A stretch of 64,000 nt of DNA from CAZRWD01 sp964603785 (GTDB lineage Bacteria > Fermentibacterota > Fermentibacteria > Fermentibacterales > Fermentibacteraceae), in NCBI GenBank assembly GCA_964603785.1, contig CAZRWD010000009.1:25492-89491 (forward strand), given 5' to 3'. This document shows, in pieces, positions 34,992-44,314 of this stretch (positions are counted from its first letter, which is position 1; every line of letters starts with the position of its first letter). The notes under the pieces were generated by a model that worked only from the letters and a program-made list of their open reading frames with translations, did not search any database and was not told the DNA's origin. A program made the translations under genes and the position numbers.

Positions 34992-36636
34992 CCCCGCCCC
35001 CTTCCCCGCCGGTCCGGCCGAGGCGAAGGGCTGCCGCGGCGGCCTCGTCCGTCCCCGGGTGATCCCTGACGAGAGCCGCGAGGTAGCCCTCGACGAGGCT
35101 GTCGTCCATCTGCGCGGCCTCGGCGGCGAGGTAGGCGACCCATAGGAGCCCGGCTTCCGCGTCGAGGCTCCACCGCGACCGCAGGGCGCTCGAGGCTGTC
35201 TCCCAGGCCTCCGCGAAGGAGCCCTCCCCGTACAGCTCCCAGGCCCGCTCGAGGAGCGCCGAGGGCCTGACGGCCGCTGCTGGACCCGGTGGGAGCCCGA
35301 GCTGCAGCTCGATCCTCCCCGCGAGATCGCCGGAATCGGCCAGCGCCAGGGCCTCCATGAGCATCGCCCCGGCGGAGTCCGGATCGTCGGTGAAGCGCTC
35401 GGCCATCAGCACGAGGGCCATGGACGCCGTGCGCGGGTCGGCCGACAGGGCGAGGGTCTCGAGCTCCCCAGAGATCCCCGGGGCCTCGCCGTAGAGGTCC
35501 AGCCGCTTCTCCGCGGCAAGCAGCCGCAGCAGGTCGCGGTCGGCCGGATCGGCGAGGGGGAGGCTGTCGGTGTAGGTCGCCAGGAGGTCGAGATCGGCCT
35601 TGCGGTCGGCCGCCAGCCTGATCCACACATGGTCGCCGCTCCTGGACGAGAGCTCCCCGAGAGCCCCGACCGCCTCCTCCGTCCTGCCGAGCTCCTCGAG
35701 GAGCAGGGCACGCCGCCAGAGGGCCTCCGCCCCGACCTCCCTCGAGAGGTCGAGCTGGGCGGCATCCTCCCAGGCCGAGAGAGCCCCGGCGTCATCACCC
35801 GCGGCCTCGCTGGCGCGTCCCGACAGGAGCGAGATGGCGGCCAGCTCCCTGCTGGAGCTGTAGGATGTCCGCAGCGGGGCGAGAACGGCCGCGGCCTCGC
35901 CCGGGCGGCCCGCCTCGAGGAGCGCCTCGGCGGCACCGGTGACCGCCCTGTAGAGACCCTGCCCCCTCCTGAAGTACCTCGAGGCCTCCAGGGAGGCGGA
36001 TGCCGCGCTGTCGGGCAGGCCCATCCCCAGGAGGGCCGCCCCGCGGGCAATCCACACCTCGCCCCTGAGACTGTCGCTGAGCCCACGGTCGCCGAGGCTG
36101 TCGAGGACTGCGAGGGCTTCGAGGGACCTGCCGTCGAGCGTCAGCGCCTCGGCCAGGCCCAGCCTCGCGGCCGTCCGGATGTCCCGCTCCGAGTCGCCCA
36201 CCGCCCCGAACGAGGCGGCAGCGTCGGTGTAGCGCCCGAGCTCCATGGCGGACCGGCCCATGCCCAGGAAGGCCCGTTCGCGTATCCCGGGGTCGTCGGT
36301 CATCACGATGGCTGAGCTGTAGGCCCTCATGGCGTCCTCGAAGCTGGAGGTCCCGCTGCCCGTGACCGATCGTCTGCCGAGGAGCAGGAGCGCGTCGCCG
36401 ATGAGGAGCTGGGCGTCGTCGGCCCACCTGCTCCCCGGATAGAACGAGAGGACCTTCCCGGCGCCCTCGATAGCCTCCCGGAGCTTCTCCGCCTCCGCCG
36501 CCGAGGGGTTGTCGGGGTTCTGGCGGGCGGCCCGCAGGGCCTCGTCGTAGTTCTGGCGGGCGTTGTAGAAGGTGTTGAAATAGGCGCAGCCCGACGCCAT
36601 GAGCACCACCAGGGCGAGAACGGCCGGTCTAGACAA
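34984..36636 (-). CDS. TPR repeat outer-membrane lipoprotein
   Basis: A 550-residue lipoprotein. The signal MSRPAVLALVVLMASGC has lipobox MASGC; the mature start CAYFNTFYNARQNYDEAL is typical of FCB-type TPR lipoproteins. TPR-like pairs continue throughout (YTDAAASFGAVGD, AAAVLAPLRTSYSSSRE, LDLSREVGAEALWRRALLLEELGR). It may scaffold outer-membrane complexes; function is not known. TTG 36636 is preferred, with GGAGGG just upstream and an 8-base overlap with pyrC. Confidence 0.83.
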   Translation of the reverse strand: MSRPAVLALVVLMASGCAYFNTFYNARQNYDEALRAARQNPDNPSAAEAEKLREAIEGAGKVLSFYPGSRWADDAQLLIGDALLLLGRRSVTGSGTSSFEDAMRAYSSAIVMTDDPGIRERAFLGMGRSAMELGRYTDAAASFGAVGDSERDIRTAARLGLAEALTLDGRSLEALAVLDSLGDRGLSDSLRGEVWIARGAALLGMGLPDSAASASLEASRYFRRGQGLYRAVTGAAEALLEAGRPGEAAAVLAPLRTSYSSSRELAAISLLSGRASEAAGDDAGALSAWEDAAQLDLSREVGAEALWRRALLLEELGRTEEAVGALGELSSRSGDHVWIRLAADRKADLDLLATYTDSLPLADPADRDLLRLLAAEKRLDLYGEAPGISGELETLALSADPRTASMALVLMAERFTDDPDSAGAMLMEALALADSGDLAGRIELQLGLPPGPAAAVRPSALLERAWELYGEGSFAEAWETASSALRSRWSLDAEAGLLWVAYLAAEAAQMDDSLVEGYLAALVRDHPGTDEAAAAALRLGRTGGEGGGGE

Positions 36637-37921
36637 AGCGGCCCTCCATGAATGCGAGCCCGTTCCTCCAGACCGCGCGGACCCTGCCCTTCAGCGTGCG
36701 GTTCCGGAAGGGGGAGTTCGAGGAGGCGGAGAAGCCCGCCGTGCGCGCGGGCACCCACTCCTCCGAAGGATCGAAGAGCACGGCCTCGAGGGGTGCGCCG
36801 GGGGTGAAGCCCCCGTGCGGCAGGCCGAGTATCGCCTCGGGCCCGGTCGTGAAGAGGGCGATGCAGTCCGCGGGGCTCATCCCGGCCTCCCCGGTGAGGA
36901 CTCCGAGCGTGACGGACAGGGCTGTCTCCAGCCCGGTCACGCCGAAGGCGGCGCCAGCGAGGCCCCCCTCCTTGAGGCATGCGGCGTGGGGGGCATGGTC
37001 GCTCGCGACGGCGTCGACCATGCCTGCGGCGACCATCCCGACCAGCGCCTTCCTGTCCCCGGGCGACCTCAGGGGCGGGTTCATCTTCGCATCCGCCCCC
37101 AGCTCGATGACCGCCGTCTCGTCGAGCGCCAGGTGGTGGGGCGTCACGTCGCAGGTTACCCGCGCCCCCCCGGAGACCGCTTCCGCGCAGAGGGAGACGG
37201 ACTCGGGAAGCGAGAGATGGGTCAGGTGGATGCGTCCCCCCGCCGCCGCCGACAGGGCCCTCTCGACCCCGCGCGTCTCGGATGCGGCCGGGATTCCCCG
37301 GAGGCCGAGGACCCGCGATACGGGACCCTCGTTGACCGCCCCGCCTGCCGAGAGGGATGCGTCCTCCGGATGCTCGATCACCGTCACGCCGAGCTCCCCG
37401 CATATCCTGACCGCCTCGGCCAGGAGGCTCCCGTCCGCCACGGGAGATCCGTCGTCACTGAAGGCCCTTGCGCCCGCACTGGCCATCCCGGCCAGCGGGG
37501 CCAGGGTCCCGCCCCCGCGCCCGAGGGTGACGCAGCCCACGGGGACGATTCCGGCCAGGCCCAGCCCGGAGCTCCTCTCGACGGCCTCCGCTATCATGGC
37601 GGGGGAGTCGGTCGGCGGAGAGGTGTTGGGCATCGGCGCGACCCTCGTGAAGCCGCCTGCAATGGCCGCCCTGAGACCGCTTTCGTAGGTCTCGGACCTC
37701 CCGTCCCCCGGCTCCCTCAGGTGGACGTGCATGTCCGTGAGGCCGGGGAGGAGCCAGAGGCCGCGGCAGTCCACGATGCGGACCCCCGGGGGCGCGGGGG
37801 TGCCGGGCGATGCCAGGAACCCGTCCTCGACCAGGATGTCCGCGACCTCGTCCACCGGTCCGGCCGGATCTATCAGCCGGGCTCCCGAGAGGAGGATCGG
37901 AGCCCTGCGGGGATCAGTCAG
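36629..37921 (-). CDS. pyrC: Dihydroorotase
   Basis: A 430-residue amidohydrolase that closes carbamoyl-aspartate to dihydroorotate (class I type by length and motifs). Zinc-binding motif DMHVHLREPG, then PMPNTSPPTDS, VIEHPED, HLTHLS and SDHAPH are visible. No ATG/GTG/TTG fits well; CTG at 37921 has GGGAGGG six bases upstream and is taken as the start, while ATG 37972 would overlap the aldolase gene further without a ribosome site. Conserved sequence begins at APILLSGARLIDP. Confidence 0.9.
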   Translation of the reverse strand: MTDPRRAPILLSGARLIDPAGPVDEVADILVEDGFLASPGTPAPPGVRIVDCRGLWLLPGLTDMHVHLREPGDGRSETYESGLRAAIAGGFTRVAPMPNTSPPTDSPAMIAEAVERSSGLGLAGIVPVGCVTLGRGGGTLAPLAGMASAGARAFSDDGSPVADGSLLAEAVRICGELGVTVIEHPEDASLSAGGAVNEGPVSRVLGLRGIPAASETRGVERALSAAAGGRIHLTHLSLPESVSLCAEAVSGGARVTCDVTPHHLALDETAVIELGADAKMNPPLRSPGDRKALVGMVAAGMVDAVASDHAPHAACLKEGGLAGAAFGVTGLETALSVTLGVLTGEAGMSPADCIALFTTGPEAILGLPHGGFTPGAPLEAVLFDPSEEWVPARTAGFSASSNSPFRNRTLKGRVRAVWRNGLAFMEGRFV

Positions 37922-39182
37922 AGTAGTCCCTCCCGTCGGCCCTCGCGCCCTTCGAGGCGTCCGGGGCCGCATCCGGCCCGTAGTCGGCCCTGTCCGCAAC
38001 TATCCCGACCGTCGGCGTCGCGTTCCAGTCGCCCCTGCGGACGATGTCCGCGATCACCTCGGAGCCCGTGCCTATCGAGCCGAAGGCCTCGAAGTAGCGA
38101 AGGGCCCACTCCTCCGTCTCCCTGACGATCCTCTCGCGGTACTCCCGCGGCATCGAGACGGTGTAGGCGTGGAACGGGAGGTTGAGGCTCTTGTAGTCCC
38201 CGGAGGACCGTGAGAAGCCCCTCCTGTCCGCTTCGGCGACGATCGCGGCCCAGAGGTCGTCCGGAACGCCCCTGTCGGGTCTCTTCACGTAGGAGCCGTT
38301 CTCGATTACCGCGTTCCCGCTTGAGGGATCGACCTCCAGGCCGAACACCACGTTCTGCCAGAGGGTCCCGACGTTGCCCTTGTGGATGCCGTACTCGCGG
38401 AAGTGCCCGACCTTGTCGAGGGGTGTGCCGCTGATGCCGTGCTGGGCAATCACGCATCCGAACCGGGAGATGGCGTTCGCTATGTCCCGGGTCCTCGGGA
38501 GGTCTATGCCCTCGCTCTCGCCGGCCGACGCATCGTAGGTGCCGTGCTTCGAGCCGTTGGAGATCGCCAGGTAGTCCGGGAAGACGCCCCAGGAGTTCAG
38601 GCCGCCGACGAAGTAGGAGGCCTCCTCGACCGTGGACAGGACCCCGGCGCCCTTGATCTCGCCCACCTCGACCTCGAGGCCGATGTAGGAGGGGATGTGC
38701 ATCGCGACGTCCCTCGTGAAGACGAGGTTGGTGTGGTCCGGGTTGTGCGAGGCGTCTATCGCGACGGATGTCCACCCCCCGGCGAGAGCCCTGGGGATCG
38801 AATGCACCGCCTCGTCCCTGTCGGTCTCCGACTTGACCGCGTAATGGTCCATGTGCAGCGCGAAGACGACCTGGTCGCCGAGGTCGGCCGATATCGACAG
38901 GGCGGTTGCCGGAAGGTTCCCGTAGGTCACGCCGGTGTACCTCGCCTCCGACTTGGCCAGCTCGAGCATCACGAAGGAATCCGCCCTGCGGGCCGCCGAC
39001 AGGATGCCCGCGGCGCTGAGAGGATTGCGGATGTTGGCGGCCATCACTATGGCACCGCGCCTCCTGGCCGCCGCGCAGATGTCGCGCCCGCTGACGAGGG
39101 CGCATCTCGAGCCGGGGAGGGCGGTTCTGACGTTGAGCGGGCGGAGGGCGAGAAAATCGTCGTACGATGAAGCGCTGGACAT
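37914..39182 (-). CDS. Class II fructose-bisphosphate aldolase family protein
   Basis: A 422-residue zinc aldolase linking glycolysis and gluconeogenesis. Motifs are AANIRNPLSAAGILSA, HMDHYAVKS with metal His, EVEVGEIKGAGVLS, ISNGSKHGTYDA and AQHGISGTP with further His. The length exceeds the ~350 usual for E. coli-type enzymes; a tail with ASKGARADGRDYSD is extra. ATG 39182 has GAGGGGAT upstream. It is the first gene of the leftward pyr operon and divergent from ktrB. Confidence 0.9.
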   Translation of the reverse strand: MSSASSYDDFLALRPLNVRTALPGSRCALVSGRDICAAARRRGAIVMAANIRNPLSAAGILSAARRADSFVMLELAKSEARYTGVTYGNLPATALSISADLGDQVVFALHMDHYAVKSETDRDEAVHSIPRALAGGWTSVAIDASHNPDHTNLVFTRDVAMHIPSYIGLEVEVGEIKGAGVLSTVEEASYFVGGLNSWGVFPDYLAISNGSKHGTYDASAGESEGIDLPRTRDIANAISRFGCVIAQHGISGTPLDKVGHFREYGIHKGNVGTLWQNVVFGLEVDPSSGNAVIENGSYVKRPDRGVPDDLWAAIVAEADRRGFSRSSGDYKSLNLPFHAYTVSMPREYRERIVRETEEWALRYFEAFGSIGTGSEVIADIVRRGDWNATPTVGIVADRADYGPDAAPDASKGARADGRDYSD

Positions 39183-39204
39183 GCTATCCCCTCTCTTGCA
39201 CGGC

Positions 39205-39232
39205 TTGACCGCGGTGTCCGGTTCGCTAATAT
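39205..39232 (+). promoter_or_regulatory. Strong putative promoter for ktrBA
   Basis: TTGACC (39205-39210), 16 bases, TAATAT (39227-39232), about 115 bases before ktrB. The -10 sequence also reads as a -10-like CATATT on the opposite strand with a weak TTCCCT -35, so the divergent aldolase promoter may overlap. Confidence 0.6.
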
Positions 39233-39346
39233 GCGGCTGTCGGAGGGCGGAGGGAATGACGACCCCCGGCTTCCGGGCACGGGACTGCACGGGATGCACG
39301 ATCGAACGCGGACGATGCCGTATCCCGGCCGGAGAGTGGAGACTCG

Positions 39347-41065
39347 ATGAGGCTCAAGGCGGGTCTGCGCCTGATGGACATCGCCAGGTCGACCTGGCTG
39401 GCGGCGGTCGTTCCGGTTCTCACGGTGGCCCACTACGGGGCGGGGATACCCGCACGGTGGGTATGGCCCGCCTTCCCGGCGATCGCCCTGCTGCACCTGC
39501 TGGCGATTGTCCTGCCGGACGGCAGGACCATTCGCGAGAGGATCGCCGACGACGCCTGGACCTCCCTGATCGTCGCGCTGCTCGTCCTGTCGCTCATCGC
39601 CCTCGAGCTCCTGCCCGGCGGAGCGGACCTGCGCGCCTCGAGGCTGCTCGTCGGCGGCGCCATGATGCTCGTCTCCGCCAGGATCCTGACGGTCCGCTCC
39701 GGGTCGGCCCTCACCGAGAGACTGCCCCTCTGGGCCATACTCCCGGTGTCCTTCGGCTGCATAATCGCGGCCGGGACGGCCCTCCTGCTCCTCCCGATGT
39801 CGACGCACGGAGGCATCAGGCTGCTCGACGCCCTCTTCACCTCGACCTCCGCCGTCTGCGTGACCGGTCTCGTCGTGGTCGACACGGGGACTTTCTTCAC
39901 GACCTTCGGTCAGGCGGTCATACTCCTCCTGATACAGGTCGGCGGCCTCGGCCTGATGAGCTTCTTCGCCTTCTTCGCCCTCTTCCTGGGACACGGGGTG
40001 GGCATAGTCCAGAGCGTCACGCTGAGCAAGGCTGTGGACGCCCAGTTCCTGAGCGACCTGAAGAGGACCATAGCCTCGGTGATAGGCTGGACCTTCACGA
40101 TCGAGGCGGTGGGCGCCATCCTGCTCTACACCTCGATGCAGCCGGCGAGGGTGGGCGCGGGTTCCGCCAGGCTCGCCTGGGAGGCCGTCTTCCACAGCAT
40201 ATCCGCCTTCTGCAACGCGGGCTTCAGCCTGTTCCCCGACAATCTCGAGCAGTTCGCGAACAACCCCTCCGTCTGCTTGACGGTCTCGTTCCTGATCATC
40301 GCGGGCGGCCTGGGCTTCGTCGTGCTGACCGGGCTGGCCGGATGGATGATCGCAAGGCTCCGCGGGTCGGGCGGGTACAGGCTGGACGTGCATTCGAGGC
40401 TCGTGCTGCTGGTCTCGGGGGTCCTGCTGGTCGGCGGCATGATCCTCTTCGCGCTTCTCGAGTGGGACAACACGCTGTCCGGCATGGGTTTCCTGTCTAG
40501 ATTGAGCAACTCCTTCCTGGAGGCGGCCACGCCTCGCACGGCCGGGTTCAACACCGTCCCCACGGCGTCCCTCGGGGCCGCCACACGATGGCTCTTCGTC
40601 ATCCTCATGTTCATCGGCGCCTCGCCGGGAGGCACGGGGGGAGGAGTGAAGACGACCACGGTGGGGCTGCTCGCGGCCTCGGCGCTCTCGCTCCTGCACA
40701 AGAGGCCCCAGCCGGAGATGTGGCGCAGGATGATCCCCCTGGCCGACCTGCAGAGGGCCGCGGTGATCTGCTTCGCCTCGATCGTCCTGGTGGTCGTCTC
40801 GGGAGGTCTCCTGCTCCTGTCCGAGAGCGCGGCCATAAGGCCCTGGGGGTTCGCGGCGGACGACTACGTCTTCGAGACCTTCAGCGCCTTCGGCACCGTC
40901 GGGCTCTCGACCGGCGTCACCCCGCATTTGACCACGGCGGGCCGCTGGATAATCATATTCACCATGTTCCTCGGCAGGGTCGGGATCTCGGCGCTGGCGG
41001 CGCTCATCGTGAGGTCCAGGATCCTTCCGTACCGCTACCCGGTCGGCAGGATCGGGATGGGATAG
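39347..41065 (+). CDS. ktrB: Potassium uptake channel subunit, TrkH/KtrB family
   Basis: A 572-residue polytopic membrane protein. The four pore loops each carry the selectivity-filter Gly: STSAVCVTGL, SISAFCNAGFS, ATPRTAGFNTV and SAFGTVGLSTG. Membrane helices fill the rest, and an extra N-terminal set of helices precedes the first loop. ATG 39347 has GTGGAGA upstream. It is followed seven bases later by the KtrA subunit, making a K+ (or Na+-coupled K+) uptake system. Confidence 0.93.
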   Translation: MRLKAGLRLMDIARSTWLAAVVPVLTVAHYGAGIPARWVWPAFPAIALLHLLAIVLPDGRTIRERIADDAWTSLIVALLVLSLIALELLPGGADLRASRLLVGGAMMLVSARILTVRSGSALTERLPLWAILPVSFGCIIAAGTALLLLPMSTHGGIRLLDALFTSTSAVCVTGLVVVDTGTFFTTFGQAVILLLIQVGGLGLMSFFAFFALFLGHGVGIVQSVTLSKAVDAQFLSDLKRTIASVIGWTFTIEAVGAILLYTSMQPARVGAGSARLAWEAVFHSISAFCNAGFSLFPDNLEQFANNPSVCLTVSFLIIAGGLGFVVLTGLAGWMIARLRGSGGYRLDVHSRLVLLVSGVLLVGGMILFALLEWDNTLSGMGFLSRLSNSFLEAATPRTAGFNTVPTASLGAATRWLFVILMFIGASPGGTGGGVKTTTVGLLAASALSLLHKRPQPEMWRRMIPLADLQRAAVICFASIVLVVVSGGLLLLSESAAIRPWGFAADDYVFETFSAFGTVGLSTGVTPHLTTAGRWIIIFTMFLGRVGISALAALIVRSRILPYRYPVGRIGMG

Positions 41066-41072
41066 GAGAGAA

Positions 41073-41744
41073 GTGCAGTCTCCCCCGCGCAAGTTCGCCG
41101 TCCTCGGCCTCGGGAACTTCGGCAGCGGCCTGGCCTGCAGCCTGGCCAGGGCCGGAGCCGAGGTCATCGCTGTGGACTCCGACGAGACGAGGCTAGAGGA
41201 TGTCTCGGAGGAGGTCTCCCTCGCCGTGTCCTTCGACGTCACCGACGAGCATCTCCTCAGGGCCAACGGAATCGACAAGGTGGACATAGCCGTGGTTGCG
41301 ATGGGCTCCGACTTCCGCGCGAGCGTGCTCGTGACCACGATCCTCCACGAACTCGGGGTCAAGGTGCACTCCCGCGCCACCACCGAGAGGGAGGAGAAGA
41401 TCCTCCGCGCCGTGGGCGCCAGCCACATCTACATGCCGGAGAAGGAGCAGGGCGAGCGTGTCGCGAAGATGCTCATGCACGACAACGTGGCCGCCTACGT
41501 GCCGCTGGCCGACGGGGTCGACTTCATCAAGGCCAAGCCCAAGCAGGGGATGGTCGGCAGGAGCGTGAAGGACATCGACATCCGGAAGGTCTTCGGCGTC
41601 AACATCGCCTACATAGGCAGGCTGTCCGAGGCGGAGGGGCTCATGACCTACCGGATACCCCTGCCGGACGACGTCCTCCAGGCCGGGGACGACCTCTTCA
41701 TCCTGGGCGGCAGGCCCGATCTCGAGAGATATCTGAACTCCTGA
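41073..41744 (+). CDS. ktrA: Potassium uptake regulatory subunit, KtrA/TrkA family
   Basis: A 223-residue cytoplasmic gating ring protein: RCK-N domain with NAD/ATP-binding GLGNFGSGLACSLARAG and acidic VDSD, then an RCK-C domain (QGMVGRSVKDIDIRK, LQAGDDLFILGG). The start is GTG 41073 after AGGAGAGA. Gene order ktrB-ktrA indicates one operon. Confidence 0.93.
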   Translation: MQSPPRKFAVLGLGNFGSGLACSLARAGAEVIAVDSDETRLEDVSEEVSLAVSFDVTDEHLLRANGIDKVDIAVVAMGSDFRASVLVTTILHELGVKVHSRATTEREEKILRAVGASHIYMPEKEQGERVAKMLMHDNVAAYVPLADGVDFIKAKPKQGMVGRSVKDIDIRKVFGVNIAYIGRLSEAEGLMTYRIPLPDDVLQAGDDLFILGGRPDLERYLNS

Positions 41745-41754
41745 GCCCGGGAGG

Positions 41755-42708
41755 CTACTGGCCCCCCTCGAGGAGCGAGGCTATCCCCATGGCCTCCAGC
41801 GCGAGCTTGCTGTGCTTGTTCGAGCTCAGGAACAGCTTGTTGCACGCGCCGGGCGACGGATGCTTCCTGCACATCGTGCGCACGATGTTCGCGAAGACCG
41901 AGGGGATCTTCTCCGTCTCGGCCGGGAGGGCCTCCAGGAAGAGCCCGTCCTCCACGTCGTAGGAGAAGCTGGAGAGGCACTCCTCCTTCTGCTTCAGGGT
42001 CTTGAAGACCGTCGAGGCGATGTTCGCGCACTCGGGCCAGGTCGGCCTGGCCGCCTCCAGCCAGTTGTTGAACGAGGATACCAGCAGCTGCGCCTCGGAT
42101 ATCCCTACCCCGGCGGGCTCGGCGGTCTGCCCCGGGTATAGGTCCGCGACGGCCTTCGGGGGCAGCTGCTCGGTCAGATAGGTCAGGATGGCCTTGCCCT
42201 TGAGGATGGATCCCGGGCCGAAGGCCATCTGCAGCTTCCCCTTCTCGACCGGGACCAGGGTGGACTGCCCGAGCGCCCTTATCCTCAGCAGGCCGGACTC
42301 CTCCTTTCGCCTGAGGGCCCGGAGGACGTCCATGATGTCTCCCGTGTCGTTGTCGAGGTCCTGGAGGACGGGCTCCTCGGTGCAGCAACGCAGGAGATAC
42401 GGCAGGGAGTTGTGCTCCATGAACCTGTAGGTGAGTGTCAGCTCCCTCTTGTCCTTGCGGAGCCAGTTCATGAAGGCGTTCACGCTGGGCCCGGAGTAGC
42501 CGATGATCCTGTAGGGCCTGCCGCCGCGGAGGATCAGGTAGGCCTGCGGTATGTCCTCGGAATCGATCTGCCAGTAGGCGTCCCCGGCGAACCTCCGGTC
42601 CTCGAGGGAGCCCTTCACGAGCTCGTCGAGGTTGATGAACTGGAGGGGCACCTTCTCGAAGAACGTCCGGCTGAACGGCAGGGCGTCCTTGACGACGATG
42701 CCGCTCAA
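41755..42708 (-). CDS. DUF4388/PATAN-like domain protein
   Basis: A 317-residue cytoplasmic protein. A central region (GDIMDVLRALRRKEESGLLRIRA, then VPVEKGKLQMAFGPGSILKGKAILTYL) has the DUF4388/PATAN pattern seen in two-component and gliding or pilus regulators. The N-terminal half (PQAYLILRGGRPYRIIGYSG) and the C-terminal helical part, with RTMCRKHPSPGAC, are not recognised. TTG 42708 overlaps the lepB stop as TTGA with AGGA upstream. It ends 10 bases from the convergent ktrA. Confidence 0.65.
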   Translation of the reverse strand: MSGIVVKDALPFSRTFFEKVPLQFINLDELVKGSLEDRRFAGDAYWQIDSEDIPQAYLILRGGRPYRIIGYSGPSVNAFMNWLRKDKRELTLTYRFMEHNSLPYLLRCCTEEPVLQDLDNDTGDIMDVLRALRRKEESGLLRIRALGQSTLVPVEKGKLQMAFGPGSILKGKAILTYLTEQLPPKAVADLYPGQTAEPAGVGISEAQLLVSSFNNWLEAARPTWPECANIASTVFKTLKQKEECLSSFSYDVEDGLFLEALPAETEKIPSVFANIVRTMCRKHPSPGACNKLFLSSNKHSKLALEAMGIASLLEGGQ

Positions 42709-43436
42709 CGGGCTATCCTCGCGATCCTGTCGAGCCTGGGAAGCCCGTGGCCGGGCGCCCACGACCAGTAGATGAACAGCATCTCGCCCTTGACCAGATC
42801 GACGTCGAGCGGGCCCCACACGCGGCTGTCGCTCGAATGGTCCCTGTTGTCGCCCATCATGAAGACGTGGTGCGGAGGGACGACGTAGGCGACCTCGCCG
42901 CCCGGCGTGAGGAAGCAGCCGGCCGCGATCTCGTCGAAGGCCAGGTCGGCGACCCGGTTCCGCAGCTGGGGCAGGCAGCCCGGCCAGCACTCGTCGAGTA
43001 TGCCGGGGGCGAGCCTGTCCTGGTCGGCGACCGCCCAGGGAGAGGGCTCGCCGTTCACCAGCAGGGTGTCGTTCCTCACCATCACGGTGTCACCGCCGAC
43101 CGCAACCACGCGCTTTATGAAGTCCCTCTCCAGGTCGGCGGGATAGCGGAAGACGCATATCTCGCCGGGCTGCACGGTGTCCAGCGCGGGCATGAGCAGG
43201 CCGTGCCCGCCGCCGCGGAACGAGTGCAGGAGCGGCTCGACCCGGTCGGTCCACGGGATCCTCTGGCCATGTGCGGCCTTCAGGAGGAGCAGGTGGTCGC
43301 CTATGAGCAGGGTGCCCTCCATGCTCGGGGAGGGTATCCGGAAGCTCTCGACCACGTATGGCCTCAGGAAGCCGAAGAAGATGACCAGAGCCAGGGCAAG
43401 CTGCACGAACCAGTCGAGAATCCTCGCCCTCGACAA
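42705..43436 (-). CDS. lepB: Signal peptidase I
   Basis: A 243-residue membrane serine protease that removes signal peptides on the periplasmic face. Catalytic Ser38 lies in PSPSMEG and Lys108 in RDFIKRVVAVGGD; GDNRDHSSDSRVWG is the conserved C-terminal box. One N-terminal membrane helix. TTG 43436 has GGAGGT four bases upstream. It starts a small leftward operon with the DUF4388-like gene. Confidence 0.96.
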   Translation of the reverse strand: MSRARILDWFVQLALALVIFFGFLRPYVVESFRIPSPSMEGTLLIGDHLLLLKAAHGQRIPWTDRVEPLLHSFRGGGHGLLMPALDTVQPGEICVFRYPADLERDFIKRVVAVGGDTVMVRNDTLLVNGEPSPWAVADQDRLAPGILDECWPGCLPQLRNRVADLAFDEIAAGCFLTPGGEVAYVVPPHHVFMMGDNRDHSSDSRVWGPLDVDLVKGEMLFIYWSWAPGHGLPRLDRIARIAR

Positions 43437-43468
43437 TTCAACCTCCGGTCAGGAGTTCAGGCAGGCAA

Positions 43469-43497
43469 TGAATAGGCCGGACTCCTCACCGCGTCAA
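43469..43497 (-). promoter_or_regulatory. Putative lepB promoter
   Basis: On the minus strand TTGACG (43497-43492), 17 bases, TATTCA (43474-43469), about 33 bases before the TTG start. Confidence 0.55.
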
Positions 43498-43548
43498 CAT
43501 CCGGACCGTTCTCCCGGGATCGTGCCCCGCGCCGGGGGGCCCGGGCCG

Positions 43549-43578
43549 TTGACACGGATGAGCGGGCCTGTTCATCAT
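43549..43578 (+). promoter_or_regulatory. Putative radC promoter
   Basis: A perfect TTGACA (43549-43554) is followed after 18 bases by CATCAT (43573-43578), a four-of-six -10, about 50 bases before the chosen radC start. Confidence 0.4.
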
Positions 43579-43627
43579 GCCCGGGCACCCCGGTCCCGCC
43601 GGGGTTCCCGGATGGAGGGGTCCTGCC

Positions 43628-44314
43628 TTGAGAACCGGCTGCGAGGGGCACAGGGGCCGGCTGAGAGAGCGCTACATGCGTGCGGGCCTCCGCGGCTTCG
43701 ACGATCGCGAGATCATCGAGCTGCTCCTCGGCTACGCCGTCCCGAGGAGGGACCAGAGGGAGACCTCCTTCCGCCTGATGGAGGCCTTCGGCAGCCTCCA
43801 CGGCGTGATATCCCAGCCGGTGGCCATGCTCGAGAAGGTCGAGGGGGTCGGCGGCGCCTCGGCCGTCCTGCTCTCTCTGGTCTCCCAGGTCACCGCCCGC
43901 GCCCTCGGGCCGGAGAGGGGCGCGGTCGTGCTGGACAGCGCGGCCTCGGTCAGGGAGTACCTGAGGCAGAGGCTTGGTACGCAGAGGAGGGAGCGCCTCG
44001 TGGCGCTGCTGCTCGACTCGGGCGGCCGCCTCCTGGCGGAGAAGGATCTCGAGCTGGGGACCGTCGACCGAGCCTCGGTGCACCCCAGGAACCTCGTGGA
44101 GCAGGTGATAGCCCACAACGCGACCTCGGTGATCCTCGTCCACAACCACCCCGGCGGGAGGCTCGAGGCCAGCAGGGAGGACAGGGCGCTGACCGCTCGG
44201 CTCGAGGACCTCGGCCGCAGCCTGGGCTTCAGGATACTCGACCACTTCATAGTGACCGACGGCGGCGTGCTGAGCCTGCGCGAGCTCGACTCGGGCGCCG
44301 CGGGGCGGCCGTGA
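43628..44314 (+). CDS. radC: RadC/JAB-domain protein
   Basis: A 228-residue protein with an N-terminal helix-hairpin-helix-like segment (FDDREIIELLLGYAVPRRD, KVEGVGGASA) and a C-terminal JAB/MPN metalloprotease-like domain with motif HNHPGG followed by SREDRALT, the RadC zinc site. Its biochemical role is unsettled despite the name. The TTG 43628 start is preferred over ATG 43577 because GGAGGGG lies seven bases upstream and homology begins around GHRGRLRERYMRAG. Its stop overlaps the next gene as GTGA. Confidence 0.9.
   Translation: MRTGCEGHRGRLRERYMRAGLRGFDDREIIELLLGYAVPRRDQRETSFRLMEAFGSLHGVISQPVAMLEKVEGVGGASAVLLSLVSQVTARALGPERGAVVLDSAASVREYLRQRLGTQRRERLVALLLDSGGRLLAEKDLELGTVDRASVHPRNLVEQVIAHNATSVILVHNHPGGRLEASREDRALTARLEDLGRSLGFRILDHFIVTDGGVLSLRELDSGAAGRP

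Noticed and set aside
39256..39346. An upstream ORF in the ktrB leader with a good ribosome site
   Set aside because: It runs far into ktrB in another frame and has no recognisable protein character.
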